Positions 49,334-61,604 of a stretch of 64,000 nt of DNA are shown here, in pieces. The number at the start of each line of letters is the position of its first letter. The stretch's first letter is position 1. Below the pieces are notes generated by a model. It ran no database searches. It was not told the DNA's origin and saw only the letters and a program-made list of their open reading frames with translations. The translations under genes and the position numbers were made by a program. The stretch is from Allacma fusca (Eukaryota > Arthropoda > Collembola > Symphypleona > Sminthuridae): the NCBI GenBank assembly GCA_947179485.1, contig OX359245.1, positions 29,127,067-29,191,066 on the forward strand. The letters are read 5' to 3'.

Positions 49334-51477
49334 CTAATCAATCACAAGGAGGTCCACTGTAGATTCAGCAATGAATTGAAGCATTGTGAGGACCATTGCA
49401 TGGTCAACAAAATAGAAAGTTCCGATGTAACTTCTGATCGATTTAGAGCTCCGAACAAATCTGTTAAGAATTTGCGACTGACCTTGACAACCCCAACTGA
49501 GCAGTACTTCTCTTGACCGGACCTCCAACTTTGCCAGGGCAGTGAACAAAACCACCAAAACTGTAACTAAATTTGTGGCTGCAGCAAACGAGAAGAAGGA
49601 AATAGAGCCGCTGAGTTTAATAAACCCGTAAATGTAATAGACGCTCAAAATCACATATAGCCATTGGCTGGCTGGTAAGATAATCGCAAAAGTGTTCATG
49701 TAATTTCCATTCAAAATTTGAAGTTCTCGGTAAAACTTCATAAAATTCGATGGCGTTCGCAGATCATCATTGGTTGTGTATGTCTCTCTGCCAAGCCTAG
49801 CAAAATCATTGTAAAATAAAATCACGATAAATATTCACGAAACCACGGACACAATGTTCATAGGAATATTCAGAGCTGTCCAAAATACATGGTATTTTAA
49901 ATACGTATTTCAAATACATTTTTGTATTTTGTATTTTTGTGGCCAGGTATGTATTTTGTAATTTGTAGTTTGTATTTTGTCTTACGAAGCAATGTATTTT
50001 GTAATTTGTAGTTTGTATTTTGTCTTACGAAGCAATGTATTTTGTATTTTGTAGTTTGTATTTTATCTAACGAAGCAATGGATTTTGTATTTTATAGTTT
50101 GTATTTTGTAGTTCGTATTTTGTCTTACTTAAGTACATTAAGCAATGTATTTTGTAGTTTGTATTTTGTTCGCTATACAAGCTACTTGTGTTTTTTGTTG
50201 GCGCACATTCTTGGGGTTTGAAAATTCCGTTTATGCCAAAAACCAATCAAATCAATGAAGTAAAACGAAATGCAATCGTTTTAACATCCCATAAAACTAA
50301 ATTCCAGATTTTGGATTGTCTACGTTTCAAGTATGTATGTATTTTGTATTTTGTAATTTGTATTTTCGTCGCCTTAAGAATGTATTTTGTAGTTTGTATT
50401 TTCGACGCCTGAAGAATGTATTTTGAATTTTGTAGTTTGTATTTTCGACGCCTGAAGAATGTATTTAGTATTTTGTAATTTGTATTTGGGGAGCATGTAT
50501 TTTGAACAGCTCTGGGAATATTTCAAAGAAACTTTGTATTTCATGCATATTATACTGGCCTTGACAATAGGCCAAGTGTTGGACCAAACCGGACCAGACA
50601 ATTAAATTCTACACCGTAACAGATAAGAATAGTCCATTGGTACAATTATATTCTTGTTCTACTTATTATATGCATACAGATAAATTACTTACTCCAATTC
50701 ATCCATGATTTCCAAAAGTGAAAACAAATAGTCCACGGCAGGTATTCCATACAAATAAATGAGTGTATACCATGTGACAAAGAAGTTCACAAAAACTGCA
50801 TCCTGGAAAATTACGAGAGGTATATACCAATGTAATGGCCAGTCCACGAGAGACGTGAACATAACTAAAAGCTCAGTGTAGAACAACGGAATCAGAACAA
50901 ACATAAATATAGTTATTCCATTTAGAAAAAGAATTTTGAGGATAAACATTCCTATTTTATCATCTAACATGGCTTTTATTCCCGACGTTTTCTCTGACTT
51001 CAGCAAATATTTCTCTAGAAAAACGAAAAGGAAGGAGAATCATGACAAAATATTACAATAGGTACAAATTCTTTATCAATGTCGGTAAGCGTCGCTAATT
51101 TCTTACTAAATTCCTTTGCAAACTTCGTATATTGAGAGTGGAATTGTGGTAACTCATTTCGAACGCGAAGTAGATCGAGGTTGAATATGACACTGTGGAG
51201 GCCACAAACTGTCAAGACCGTTCCGATCATGACGTTGCTGTTGCTGTCAGGAAGGGATTCTTGTCCCTTTGTTGACATTTGTAAGGTCCGAACGCTGAAC
51301 CACATGAAAGCAGCGAAGGTTAGAACAGTGTTATAAGTATATGTTACATAGCGCAATCTGCTCATAGATGTACAAATGGTTTTGCTTTTCCCATCCCACC
51401 AATATGGCAAGTTTCCCAAGTATGTTCCCAACTGGTATTCCAAAAAATAAAAGTTTTTCGGAAAGTGGTCCCAACAT
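49334..51477 (-). pseudogene. Gr-f: gustatory-receptor-like gene with an early frameshift
   Basis: Exons 51107-51477, 50693-51014 and 49334-49796 with consensus splice sites and phases as in Gr-a. The ATG (51477-51475) opens MLGPLSEKLLFFG. One extra base (around the TTTTTTGGAA run, about 51439-51446) then shifts the frame; the rest, from YQLGTYLGNLPYWWDGK to LLVID, is open. It would give 384 residues if the extra base were a sequencing error. C-terminal region GTFYFVDHAMVLTMLQFIAE is the closest in the window to the Gr TM7 signature. More diverged from Gr-b/c/d than they are from each other. Intron 2 contains a complete hAT-like element. Confidence 0.72.
49871..50514. mobile_element. hAT-like non-autonomous element, TGTATTTTG words
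   Basis: 644 bp in Gr-f intron 2 with inverted ends CAGAGCTGTYCAAAATACAT and an exact 8-bp target duplication GGAATATT (49863-49870, 50515-50522). Nearly half is a degenerate array of TGTATTTTG/TTTGTAGTT words, in one orientation, echoing the right terminus. No coding region. Confidence 0.88.
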
Positions 51478-52799
51478 TTTGACTTTTACTGCTGTGATTT
51501 CTCAAATCGTTATTATAACCAAGAATTCCTTAAATTTTGTCAAATTTCAAGAGCAACTATTCGATGCACGCACTAACAGTAAAGCTAGTTTAAATACCGC
51601 ATTTCTATTTACACATTTAGGGTGAAACAAAAGCACTCTCCAGGTTAAGTAATAATTTTGGTTGCCATAGATTGAAATAAGCTCGAGTTTCTGGATATGG
51701 GTGTTTGCACAATGCTTAATTAAAACCGTTATGTCAACGACTGAATTGTGTTTATGCAAAATATGGACATGATTAAATATTCAAACTGCGGCCCCAAACG
51801 AATAATCTGGCAAGAAGTGTACACGACATATTAGAAAATAAGCAAGCATATAATCATTCATTTAAAGCGAAGTAAGTGTCATATATAAGCCCATGTAAAA
51901 GTTGTTACAACACTTGACATTTGCGTGGTGTTCAAGGAGCATCCGGTATTAAAATGACCTTGAATGTTAATTAAACTTGCTATTTTTCATTACGCTTGGA
52001 TCTCGGAACAACTTGGACAGTCATTTGGAGACCGGAGTCGAAACCATTCAACGTGCCACGGGTAGGCGTTATGTCATATTAATCTACTGCTAGCCACTAT
52101 ACAGACTGTGAGTGTCCTGCAAGACATTTATTCAATCAATACTACGTTAGCGTGCTTAATTCATTTAAAATAATGTGATTGCCTTTTTGTAGGAATAAAT
52201 GCATTGATACATAAACCACACTGTCTGGACGAAACTTATCATGAAGACAATTGTAACGCCAAACCTCAACTCGTAATACCTATATTGTGATCAATACCTG
52301 AACGTCGTTACAAATTCAATTGTAATACTTAACCCATTTATAGTAAATGAGTCTACTTTTTGTAATAAATTATTATTCAAATTCATGAATGGTTTCTATT
52401 AAATTGATCAAGTATACATAAGATATTGAGTTGTGTATTTTAAATTTCTCAAATCAGAAATATGTTTAAATTTATAGCTGGCAGCAAGCTCAATTTTGGC
52501 ATGTGTAAAAACAAGATCGGTGAGTCACTGGGACAGCTTAATGTTGGCCTAAGTCTTGCGTGCAGGTTGTAGCAACGGAGCGAGTGGAATTTAAACTAGT
52601 ATGCACCCCGCACAAACTCCCACTCACACACACGAGCACTGCAACTGCACAGCCAGCATTTGCTGGTTCAGAAAGGCAAATGTGAATGGGAAGATAGTAA
52701 ATAGTTGTATGCAATAGCTAGCTGCCGATAGCTATGGTCGTCGATATAGTTAGAGCGCGCGAATATTTGATTTTTACCATCACGGTCAGGGACACGGAC
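51478..52799. other. Gr-f upstream and CP5 downstream flank
   Basis: 51478-52100 shows no recognised feature. 52150-52630 repeats the CP4 downstream sequence (42770-43110), including ATTCATGAATGG and GGCAGCAAGCTC. This duplicated flank is then interrupted by the next element. Confidence 0.55.
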
Positions 52800-53688
52800 C
52801 ATACCTGGGCGTTTCGTTTGCACTCGCACTCACCTCGCACTCAATTACAATGGTGAATCTTTAAACTCCCCTCGCGCTCGCACTCATGAGTTGTGCCCCG
52901 CTGCACTCAAACTCCTGCCTCAAAGTACTCTCCCAAAATTTTTGCACTCGCACTCATAGCTTGAGTGCCCTCATAGCCCTCTCGCACCATCGAGTGGGTG
53001 TTATAATTAATGGCTGGATTGAATACGCGGATCTCCTTTACCAACAACGTTTTTTTCGAAAACAACGTCTCACAATTAGTTTTGTGGTTACTTGTGATGG
53101 ATCTCACCCCTCTCAATGAACTTGGTGTTTCATCATGTTCCCCCGTTTTAGGTAATACAAGATAATACTAAATATGTAATTATACTTCATTTTGTGGAAA
53201 TTTTTTAATATTTCTCAAATGATTCCTTGACAAATTAGTCAAAGCAGCTGTGTTTGATGGGGCTCAATTTTTTCCTCAAATTACAATTTAGAAGTCGGGA
53301 CGCTGATACCTCTGAAAAAATTAACTAAAGTCCAGGGATGTGGAATATTTTGAGATGTTGTATTTGAAATAGTACTTGAAATACATTCCGTATTTTGTGT
53401 TTAGTATTTTTCAAGTCGTAAATTTTTTTAAGGTATTTTGCATTTGACATTTTGTAAGTACTATACTTTCTAGTGTATTTTCTATTTCGTATACCCTAGT
53501 TGTGAGTGCAAAACACTGCACTCAGCCTCTGCCTCTTGAGTGCACATAATTTGAATGATCACTCTACCTCATTACTGTGAGCGCAGAAATTTCAAATCGG
53601 AACTCGCACTCGCACTCAATTTGAGTGCGTTGAGTGCGAGGCTGAGTGCGAGGCATGCACTCAATGAGTGCGAGTGCGCCCAGGTATG
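52800..53688. mobile_element. hAT-like non-autonomous element, GCACTC words
   Basis: 889 bp with inverted ends CATACCTGGGCG (12 bp perfect) and an exact 8-bp target duplication ACACGGAC (52792-52799, 53689-53696). Arrays of CACTCGCACTC words lie inside the left end (52822-53000) and GAGTGCGAG words inside the right end (53500-53680). A stretch at about 53338-53512 has different ends (CCAGGGATGTGG...TATACCCTAG) and GTATTTTG-type words, so a second element probably inserted into this one. It splits the CP4/CP5-type duplicated flank. Confidence 0.88.
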
Positions 53689-53995
53689 ACACGGACACGG
53701 ACACTATCCACTCGCTCGAACTAGAACAGAGGATACCGAAACCACACTAGTCCCCGCTTGTCAAGAATGAGAGATGGCAACACAAAACGTACAAGGAGTG
53801 TATATTTTCAAACTTTTCCAAATGCAAAATTTTATTTATTTTGAGCCGAAAATGATCACAAATGGTTTGCAAATATTGCCAATTCAACTAATGTTGCTCA
53901 GATTTTATCTCACTTTGCGTAACATGTAAAAAACATTATAAAAAATTTCCCATCAAGAGAAAACAAGAGTAGACCAGAAAACTTAATTAGGAAAT

Positions 53996-54777
53996 TTACA
54001 AGAGGAGACCGCCATGATGGACGCTCTTGACGGCAAGGGGAGAGTGAGCGTAGGCGATTGGGGCAGCGTGAGCAACAGCAACTGGAGCAGCATGAGCATA
54101 GGCGACTGGGGCAGCATGAGCGTAGGCCACTGGGGAAGCATAGGCAACTGGGGCAGCGCGGACGAGGGCTGGGGCAGCAAGGACGGAGTGTCCAGCAAGG
54201 ATGCCACGGGCAAGACGGATGTGAGCTGGGCCAGCAAGAGCCAAGCCAGAGTGTCCATAAGCGACTGGAGCAGCGTGGACAATTGGGCCGGCACGGACGA
54301 TGGCTGGAGCGTGAGCGTAGGCAATTGGGGAAGCATAAGAAACTGGGGCAGCGACGACGGAGTGTCCGGAGTAGACGGAGTGACCAGCGAGGATTCCACG
54401 GGCAAGACGGATGTGAGCTGGGCCAGCAAGAGCCAAGCCAGAGTGACCATAAGCGACTGGAGCAGCGTGGACAAGTGGGGCAGAGTGAACAATTGGGGAA
54501 GCATAGGCGACTGGAGCAGCACGGACGAGGGCTGGGGCAGCAGCGTAGGCAATTGGGGCTGGGGCCAAGACTCCAGTGCGGACCACACCGACGGCAGCGG
54601 GGGCTCCGAGGAATCCAGCGTTGGCAACAGCCAAGAGGGTGGCAACGGCGAAAGCAACGGCCTAAGCGGGAAATTCAAAAAAAATCAATTAATTTGCTCA
54701 AATACCTCAGAATTTTCTGAAAATTTAGTTTACGTGGAAATGTGTGAGCATCAAAAAAAATTATTTCTTACGTTCAT
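53996..54777 (-). CDS. CP5: Ala/Val/His-rich secreted protein, probable cuticular protein
   Basis: Exon 1 at 54772-54777 (ATG AAC); exon 2 at 53996-54661; 223 residues. The signal peptide is MNAVAFAVATLLAVANA. Distinguished from CP4 and CP6 by a second full APVAYGHSGLALAGPAHIRL module where those have APVSYAHAPLALAGPAHIRI, which suggests exchange between modules or paralogues. It ends KSVHHGGLLL. Promoter, 5' leader and 3' flank match CP4, CP6 and CP7. Confidence 0.8.
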
Positions 54778-54872
54778 GTTGATGGTTGGTGTGGGTAGTG
54801 AATTAACACAAGAGGAGTTGAGATGCTGCTTGAGAGTAACAAAGTTTGAATGATTTTTGTGGGCTCAAATCT

Positions 54873-54882
54873 GCCTTTTATA
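54873..54882 (-). promoter_or_regulatory. TATA box of CP5
   Basis: TATAAAAGGC on the minus strand in the block conserved in CP4-CP7, about 95 bp upstream of the ATG. Confidence 0.75.
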
Positions 54883-57800
54883 TCCGTTCAGGTCCTCTAC
54901 CTGAAGTCTGCATATGAGGAAGGAGCGATGAAGGTTGTTGCGTACAGTCCCTGTTTGTATCTTTTAGCAATGGTTTTTTGCTAGTATTATCTTATATACG
55001 TTTTTTTTCTCTCCTCAGTAGATTTCATATGCACAATATTTATCGACGATTAATTTTTTCCAATATGATCGCCAGTACATTTGTTGATACGGAAAGCTTT
55101 CAAATCATTGGCACCTGCTGATTATATTGCCTACTCTACTTTAAACACGCTCGATTTTCGACAACCAACGTACTTAGTGCATTTCTACTACAATGCCGAA
55201 TTTTGTGGTAGAAATGTTATCAAGTAGTAGTCCAACTGTATACTGGAAAATCGTGGCTTCGAACAATTTTTGGCATCCCTACCGGGGTTCACCTGCGAAA
55301 TGCAAGGGGCAAGGCTGCGTAACTTCAAAAAGGCTTAACCGATTCTCAGTTATTCGTCGTGTATTTTTTAAAGATTTATGCCTAGGACTATGTTAAGCTT
55401 ATTTTGTAATTATTATAGGCATGGCGTATAAAGACTGAGAAAGCAAGTTACAAAAAGTTGCATAACATGTTACTGCCCTGGGTAGCTCTGAAACTGCTTC
55501 ATAGGTTGAGCTCATCTACAAATGCTTCCCAGCTTTATTCCTGGAGATGATGTGCACCAAGTTTCAATAAAATATATAAACAGAGCATTTTTCTTTTTAA
55601 GGACATGTGAAAACCAAATCACGAAACATATAATTAGGAATGCGAATGGAAACAACTTGAAATCAAAATGGGTAACGCGAACGGAAGCAAAATCATTTAA
55701 ATCTCCCTCACCAATATTGGTTTCATGTTTACAAAGTTTTTGCTTTAACGAAGATGATAATGAATACTAATAGTTTAATGTGAATGAGTCTGAAGATGAA
55801 GTTGATACCGAGGGAATCGTTGAACTGAATAATGACTATTTCTAGGTTGAAAATTTTTACGTGGATACATTTGAACGTTTGGCAAATAAAAATGAATAAG
55901 ATTTATTTGTCAAATATTGTTAAATAATATTGCTGGACAAATTGAAAGTATTGCTTTTTAATTGCTTGTATACTGACAATACCTAAAAAGTGTAAGTAAA
56001 CTGCGCGTATTTTATGCAACAAAAATTCCAGGATTTTTTCCGTTTTCATCACTCGGAGAGATTTATACTTCAATTTGCATAAGTATGGCTCTGTTGCTGA
56101 TATCCTAGAACTTAAAATGGAAAATCAAAGCAATCTACTTCTGCATGTTTGAGGCTACTCAATGACTTTATTCGTCTTAAAATGTTGCCTGCAAACAATT
56201 AAACAAGACTAATATTGAGGAAATTGATGTGACAAAAATTTGGATTACAACTGCAGCTTTCTCTGCGGATCCATATTTGTATATGGCTTTCTATCCGCGT
56301 TTACATAAAACTCAAATTGTTAATGAACATCCTTAAATTAATAGGTACAATAAACTGTAAAAATTACCCATGTGTTTAAACAAAAGCTTGAGGTGGTAAT
56401 TTTTGCAGCGTTTTTCTTAGTATTAACCTTATGTAAATTTTTGGGCGTATAATGCACATATTTTTTTTAGATTTTCTTTGATTATTTATTTCAAGTTCCA
56501 GGAAATCAGTTACAGTTCCATACTACACGTCCATTCACGTAATGTATTTCATATATTATCACCCTCAATGACATTCTTGACATTTTCAACGGAATGTTTT
56601 TAAATTACATGTTTATTTTGCATACCTTAAGAATTACAGTGTTCTCTCTATTTAATGGTCTGTATAATGAAAGCAATATTTTCTTAACCTTGCTCTCCGT
56701 TCTTACTGTACAGATCCCCAATTCTAAACGTAAGGATCTTTTTGATAGCTTACTCATAAAGTGTATAAACTTTCCTACAGTCTTTACTGTTTTCAAAATA
56801 CTGCCCCTCATTGGTACAGGGTTTACCTGGGAATTTGGTTGCAGGTACACACTTTTTGTACCCATCCGGTTTGGGTACAGGCTTAAATACATACATACAT
56901 GAACATTTTTGGATCAGATATGAGTACAAAAACAAATATTTTGAGTATAACCCATCAGCCATGGGTACATACTGGGTAAATAAGTGTAACTGAACTTAAA
57001 GTACAGCTATGAAACATTTAACTACGCATTTTTTCTTTCCAAAAAATTAGGTTCCTAGTTGGCAAAATTTTAATAAATATAAAAACCTTAAAAAATTGAC
57101 AATATTTTTTTTTCGATTTAGGGTTGATTTGCCCTGCAAATAACGCAGAAGTCTAAAATTCCAGTTAATTGGTAAGAAGTTCCTTAAATTTGGATTTACA
57201 GCAAAACGGCAAAATTTCATTAGTCAAACTACAACATTTTGTGATACAAACCAATTCTGTCTATTTTTGACGACACTTCTTCATTATAATATGTTCAGTG
57301 GTTCCGAAAATAATTTAATTATTAAATCTTATTTCTGAGCCTTAGATTAGCAAATATTGGTCCCAAGTAGTGCCTTCAACTCAGACCAGAAATATTCAAT
57401 ATTAGTGCCTGAAAACAGGATTATTCAAATACAAAACTCAAGAAGTCTTTATTTACAAATTACTAAACCTTACCGATATCCTAAAATGAAAATTTGTTCT
57501 TGAGTATAACACGGGAAATTTTAAGGTAAATAGAGGACCTTTTACCCTTTTGAAATTAAAACGTTTTACGCCTGACCAGAAACCATATACCTAATCTTGC
57601 ATAAAATGTCATCCTATCCAATGAAGAATGAGACGACGGTTAATTGTATGATTACTGTGCATAAGGTTGGCATTACGCAGTTGGGCTTGCTACATAACAA
57701 TGTATTCACGATTTTCGCGTAAAGGTTCCGGCAAGACAAAGTCATCAGAGCTTACATGTGTACTCTGCACCCCTTTCTTTCGTTCACATCCTGTCCATAG

Positions 57801-58180
57801 ATCATCTTCCGGATGTTCATGCAGGAGCCTAAAATCAACGTGAACTCACTACAACCATCTCAGTTTGCGAGATCTAGGCATCCCTCAATCCCTCGTGAGG
57901 GATAGCATTACTCACATACTGACAATGCTATACTCTTCGTTTCTTAAGTACCAGCGAAATAACAACACAAGACGTACAAGTAGTGTATATTTTCAAACTT
58001 TTCCAACTGCAAAATTTTATTTATTTTGAGCCGAAAATGATAACAAATGGTTTGCAAATATTGCCAATTCAACTAATGTTGCTCAGATTTTATCTCACTT
58101 TGCGTAACACGTAAAAAACATTGTAAAAAATTTCCCATCAAGAGAAAACAAGAGTAGACCAGAAAACTTAATTAGGAAAT
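54883..58180. repeat. CP5-CP6 intergenic, paralogous to CP6-CP7 intergenic
   Basis: 55160-55980 aligns with 59330-59960, with many differences; 56560-56680 aligns with 60850-60960. At 56636 a pogo-like terminus (TACAGTGTTCTCTC) sits in the aligned position of the one at 60919. 56815-56985 holds degenerate GGTACA/GGGTAC words of hAT-like type without clear ends. No gene recognised. The AATAAATAAA signal of CP6 is at about 58016-58025. Confidence 0.55.
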
Positions 58181-58979
58181 TTACAAGAGGAGACCGCCAT
58201 GATGGACGCTCTTGACGGCAAGGGGAGAGTGAGCGTAGGCGATTGGGGCAGCGTGAGCAACAGCAACTGGAGCAGCATGAGCATAGGCGACTGGGGCAGC
58301 ATGAGCATAAGCCACTGGGGAAGCATAGGCAACTGGAGCAGCGCGGACGAGGGCTGGGGCAGCAAGGACGGAGTGTCCAGCAAGGATGCCACGGGCAATG
58401 CGGATGTGAGCTGGGCCAGCAAGAGCCAATGGAGCGTGAGCGTAAGAGACTGGAGCGGCGTGGACAATTGGGCCAGCACGGACGATGGCTGGAGCGTGAG
58501 CGTAGGCGACTGGGGAAGCATAGGCAACTGGGGCAGCAGCGATGGCTGGGGCAGCGAGGACGGAGTGTCCGGAGTAGACGGAGTGACCAGCGAGGATTCC
58601 ACGGGCAAGACGGATGTGAGCTGGGCCAGCAAGAGCCAAGCCAGAGTGACCATAAGCGACTGGAGCAGCGTGGACAAGTGGGGCAGAGTGAACAATTGGG
58701 GAAGCATAGGCGACTGGAGCAGCACGGACGAGGGCTGGGGCAGCAGCGTAGGCAATTGGGGCTGGGGCCAAGACTCCAGTGCGGACCACACCGACGGCAG
58801 CGGGGGCTCCGAGGAATCCAGCGTTGGCAACAGTCAAGAGGGTGGCAACGGCGAAAGCAACGGCCTAAGCGGGAAATTCAAAAAAAATTTAATTAAATCC
58901 CTCAAAATCCTCAGATTTTTATGAAATTTTAGTTTTCGTTTATACGTGTGCTCATCACAAAATAATTTCTTACGTTCAT
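58181..58979 (-). CDS. CP6: Ala/Val/His-rich secreted protein, probable cuticular protein
   Basis: Exon 1 at 58974-58979 (ATG AAC); exon 2 at 58181-58864; 229 residues. The signal region MNAVAFAVATLLTVANA has Thr where the others have Ala. Two LALAGPAHIR / ARGILAGHS modules; an additional LAAPAIAAAPVAYASP segment before the second module accounts for its greater length compared with CP4. It ends KSVHHGGLLL. Same promoter and 3' flank as its duplicates. Confidence 0.8.
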
Positions 58980-59075
58980 GTTGACGGTTGGTGTGGGTAG
59001 TGAATTAACACAAGAGGAGTTAAAATGTTACTTGAGAGTAGCAAAAGTGTGAATGATTTTAGTGGGCTCAAAACT

Positions 59076-59085
59076 GCCTTTTATA
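59076..59085 (-). promoter_or_regulatory. TATA box of CP6
   Basis: TATAAAAGGC on the minus strand in the CP4-CP7 conserved block. Confidence 0.75.
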
Positions 59086-60157
59086 TCCGTTCAGGTCCTC
59101 TACCTGAAGTCTGCATATGAGGAAGGAGCGATGAAGGTTACTGTGTACAGTCTCTGTGTTTACATGTTTCAGCAATGATTTTTTGCTCATGTTTTCTTGT
59201 ACGCTGTTTTTTATAGCATTTGCATATATATTTCACCTGTAAATTATATATTATCATTTAATTTTTCCCAACATAATCGCCGTTACATGTGCTGACACGC
59301 AAAATATTAGCAGCTGTGAATGGCATTGCCTGCTCTGCTTTGGATTTCGGAAACCAACGTAGTGCATTTCGACAACAGTTCGGAATTTTTATGGTTAAAA
59401 TTTTATGAAGTAGTAACGGTTTTTGTGCAAATCTGTCAACATTTATGTATTTTGATAAGCTGTTTTGTTTTGCGCTTTGTTTTTTTGAAATTCTTCTATC
59501 TAGAGCAGGAGTTGAACGAAGCTTTTCAGTTTAAAGTGGAATGAATAACAAATCGCGCGAAACAGAATGTTAGGAATTCGAATGGAAATAATTATGAAAT
59601 TCAAACGGAAAATCCAAATGGAATCAAATTCTTCTAAATCTGTATCACCAGTATCGGCTTTACAAGGTTTTGCTTTTGGTGAAAATGAGGATTAAGACTT
59701 CATGTTTATTGTGGATGAAATTAATATCGAGAATATCATTGAACTGGATGAAGAATATTTAGGAGGTTGAATTTATCTGCGTTGATACATTTAAATATTT
59801 AGCAAATAGAAATGAATAAGATTTTCTTGTCAAATACTTGTAAACAATATCTCTTGAAATGTTTGATGTAGTGATTTTTAATTATATACATATAAGCTGA
59901 CAATGTTTAAACAGTGTAAATAGTCTGTGCGTACTTGAAGTAACCAAAATTCCCGGTATTTTCAAGTAAGACGTTTGAGGCATTTTAAGGTGGGCAGGTA
60001 TAGAACCCGGGCATTTGTAATATGTTCTTCTAGAAGTTTATAGCGCTCCTGTTCTAACTACGATGGAATAAATTACACAAATAAAAATTGCAATCATTGA
60101 TTAGAGCGCCTGCGGAATTTTGTCGCAGCCTTGGAAACAAGATAAGTCACTCAGAAG
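59086..60157. repeat. CP6-CP7 intergenic, left part
   Basis: 59330-59960 is paralogous to 55160-55980. 59972-60030 (GAGGCATTTTAAGG...GAACCCGGGCATTTGTAATA) resembles the right end of the GGGCATTTT-word element at 48381-49062, so it is a solo remnant of that type. No gene seen. Confidence 0.5.
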
Positions 60158-60410
60158 CAGTGCCGTACAAAAGGTTTGTTCCCGTTCCTCTTTCTGTTTC
60201 CCCATTTAATGGGTATTCCCCTTAAATGTTCCCGTACCCGTTCCCGAGATAGTGGGAACAGTATTTTAGGTGCCCGTTTACATAAATTCAATAAAAATTC
60301 GTGCCCGGACCCATTCCTGTTCCCGTACCCATAAATTAAAAAATGTTTTGGACCCGTACCCGTTTCCACAGCTGGTGTTCCCGGACCCGTCCCCGGGTCC
60401 AGATCGTGTT
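60158..60410. mobile_element. hAT-like remnant, CCCGTTCCCGTA words
   Basis: Starts CAGTGCCGTACAAAAGG and runs into CCCGTTCC/TTCCCGTACCCG words up to about 60405. No matching right end or target duplication was found. The layout (CAGTG end followed by word array) matches the complete elements. Confidence 0.45.
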
Positions 60411-60918
60411 GAACTAAGGCGTGGTAAAAATTATTATCAGAATTTCTGTAACCACCAAATTCTTCGTTTTGCAGATAAAAACAATGTGCATGGCGGCTAC
60501 ACGCACCCAAATAGCAAATGTAACAGCGTAATGACTAGTTGTTTAATTCTTCAGAGATTATGTACCGAGTAGACCGAATATCAACGATAAAATGCCACAC
60601 TGGGAAAGGATGCAACAATGAATGGAGCAGTGATGTTACTTTTCCAACAATAAAATTGAATGTTGTTGAGGGTTTCAAAATAATACTTAATATTTAAGAT
60701 CAATTGCTGGCCCATAGATAATTTTCTGCATACACAAAATACCTGAAAAATATATGTCAGCACGGATTAGTTTCCCTTTGTTAGCCTTATTTAAAAAACA
60801 TTAAATTCGAGCAATGAATTGAAGGAATTTTATATATTATCAAATACATGGACATTATTGGCGTTTTCCACGGAATGCTTTTAAATTACAAATGATTATT
60901 TTGCGTACATTATCAATT

Positions 60919-60995
60919 ACGGTGCAATCTCTATATAATGGTTTCCAAAGGAAGTGTAAAACGCTGCCACTATTTGAGGAGACCACTAAATACAT
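60919..60995. mobile_element. Pogo-like MITE end remnant
   Basis: TACGGTGCAATCTCTATATAATGGTTTCCAAAGGAAGTG aligns with the ends of the MITE at 46772-47646 (CAGTGAATTTCC...TATAGTGGTTTCC), followed by CTGCCACTATTTG. Only this end is clear. The equivalent site upstream of CP5 (56636) carries a similar relic. Confidence 0.6.
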
Positions 60996-61225
60996 CTTCC
61001 TGTACAATCTACATTTAAGTTGTTAGTTTATTTGTGAATCACGTTATAATTGGGAGTTATTGCAACTAAAAGTAAAATGTTATTTTCGTCAGACGAAATG
61101 TCGTTTGTGTGATTTTCTTTAATTTTATGGTCAAACTGCTTTTATAACTTTTCTTGTAGGAATTAATTCTCAGTTGTGTTGCATTTATTTATTGTTTTAA
61201 TTTCAAGCACAACGCTACTTAAAGT

Positions 61226-61320
61226 CGAGGCAGACAGCCTCACGGTCCGGTGGTGTAAAGCGAATCTGTAAGGTTGCAGAAGGGCCTGCTTTCGCCTCTA
61301 GCTCACCCCGGAATAATTTT
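61226..61320. other. Possible tRNA-derived SINE-like head
   Basis: GCCTCACGGTCCGGTGGTGTAAAGCG looks like an RNA polymerase III A-box region, but a convincing B box (GGTTCGANNCC) is missing. A CT-repeat (61563-61579) ends the segment about 240 bp on. Weak case. Confidence 0.2.
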
Positions 61321-61604
61321 GGGCTCTTTCTATCTTTCCCTACACACTTTTTGCATGCAAATGAGGTTTAGATGCATGTGACGCATTCTTGGAAGAGTAG
61401 TAGTAGGAGTGTGTGCCGTACACTGATAATGATTCATAAGATGAGTCGGTGTTTGTGTACATACCGTGATTGTTGTTATTCGGGAAAGATTGTATCCTTG
61501 GTATACCCCATGTCTAATCCTGTCTCATTATCCTCCCTCTCTACCTATAGCTTTACATTTTACTCTCTCTCTCTCTCTAGTTAAATCTGCGTAGGTGTGC
61601 TGTG

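Noticed and set aside
61226-61600. tRNA-derived SINE
   Set aside because: There is only an A-box-like stretch, with no clear B box or target duplication. Kept as a very low-confidence feature only.
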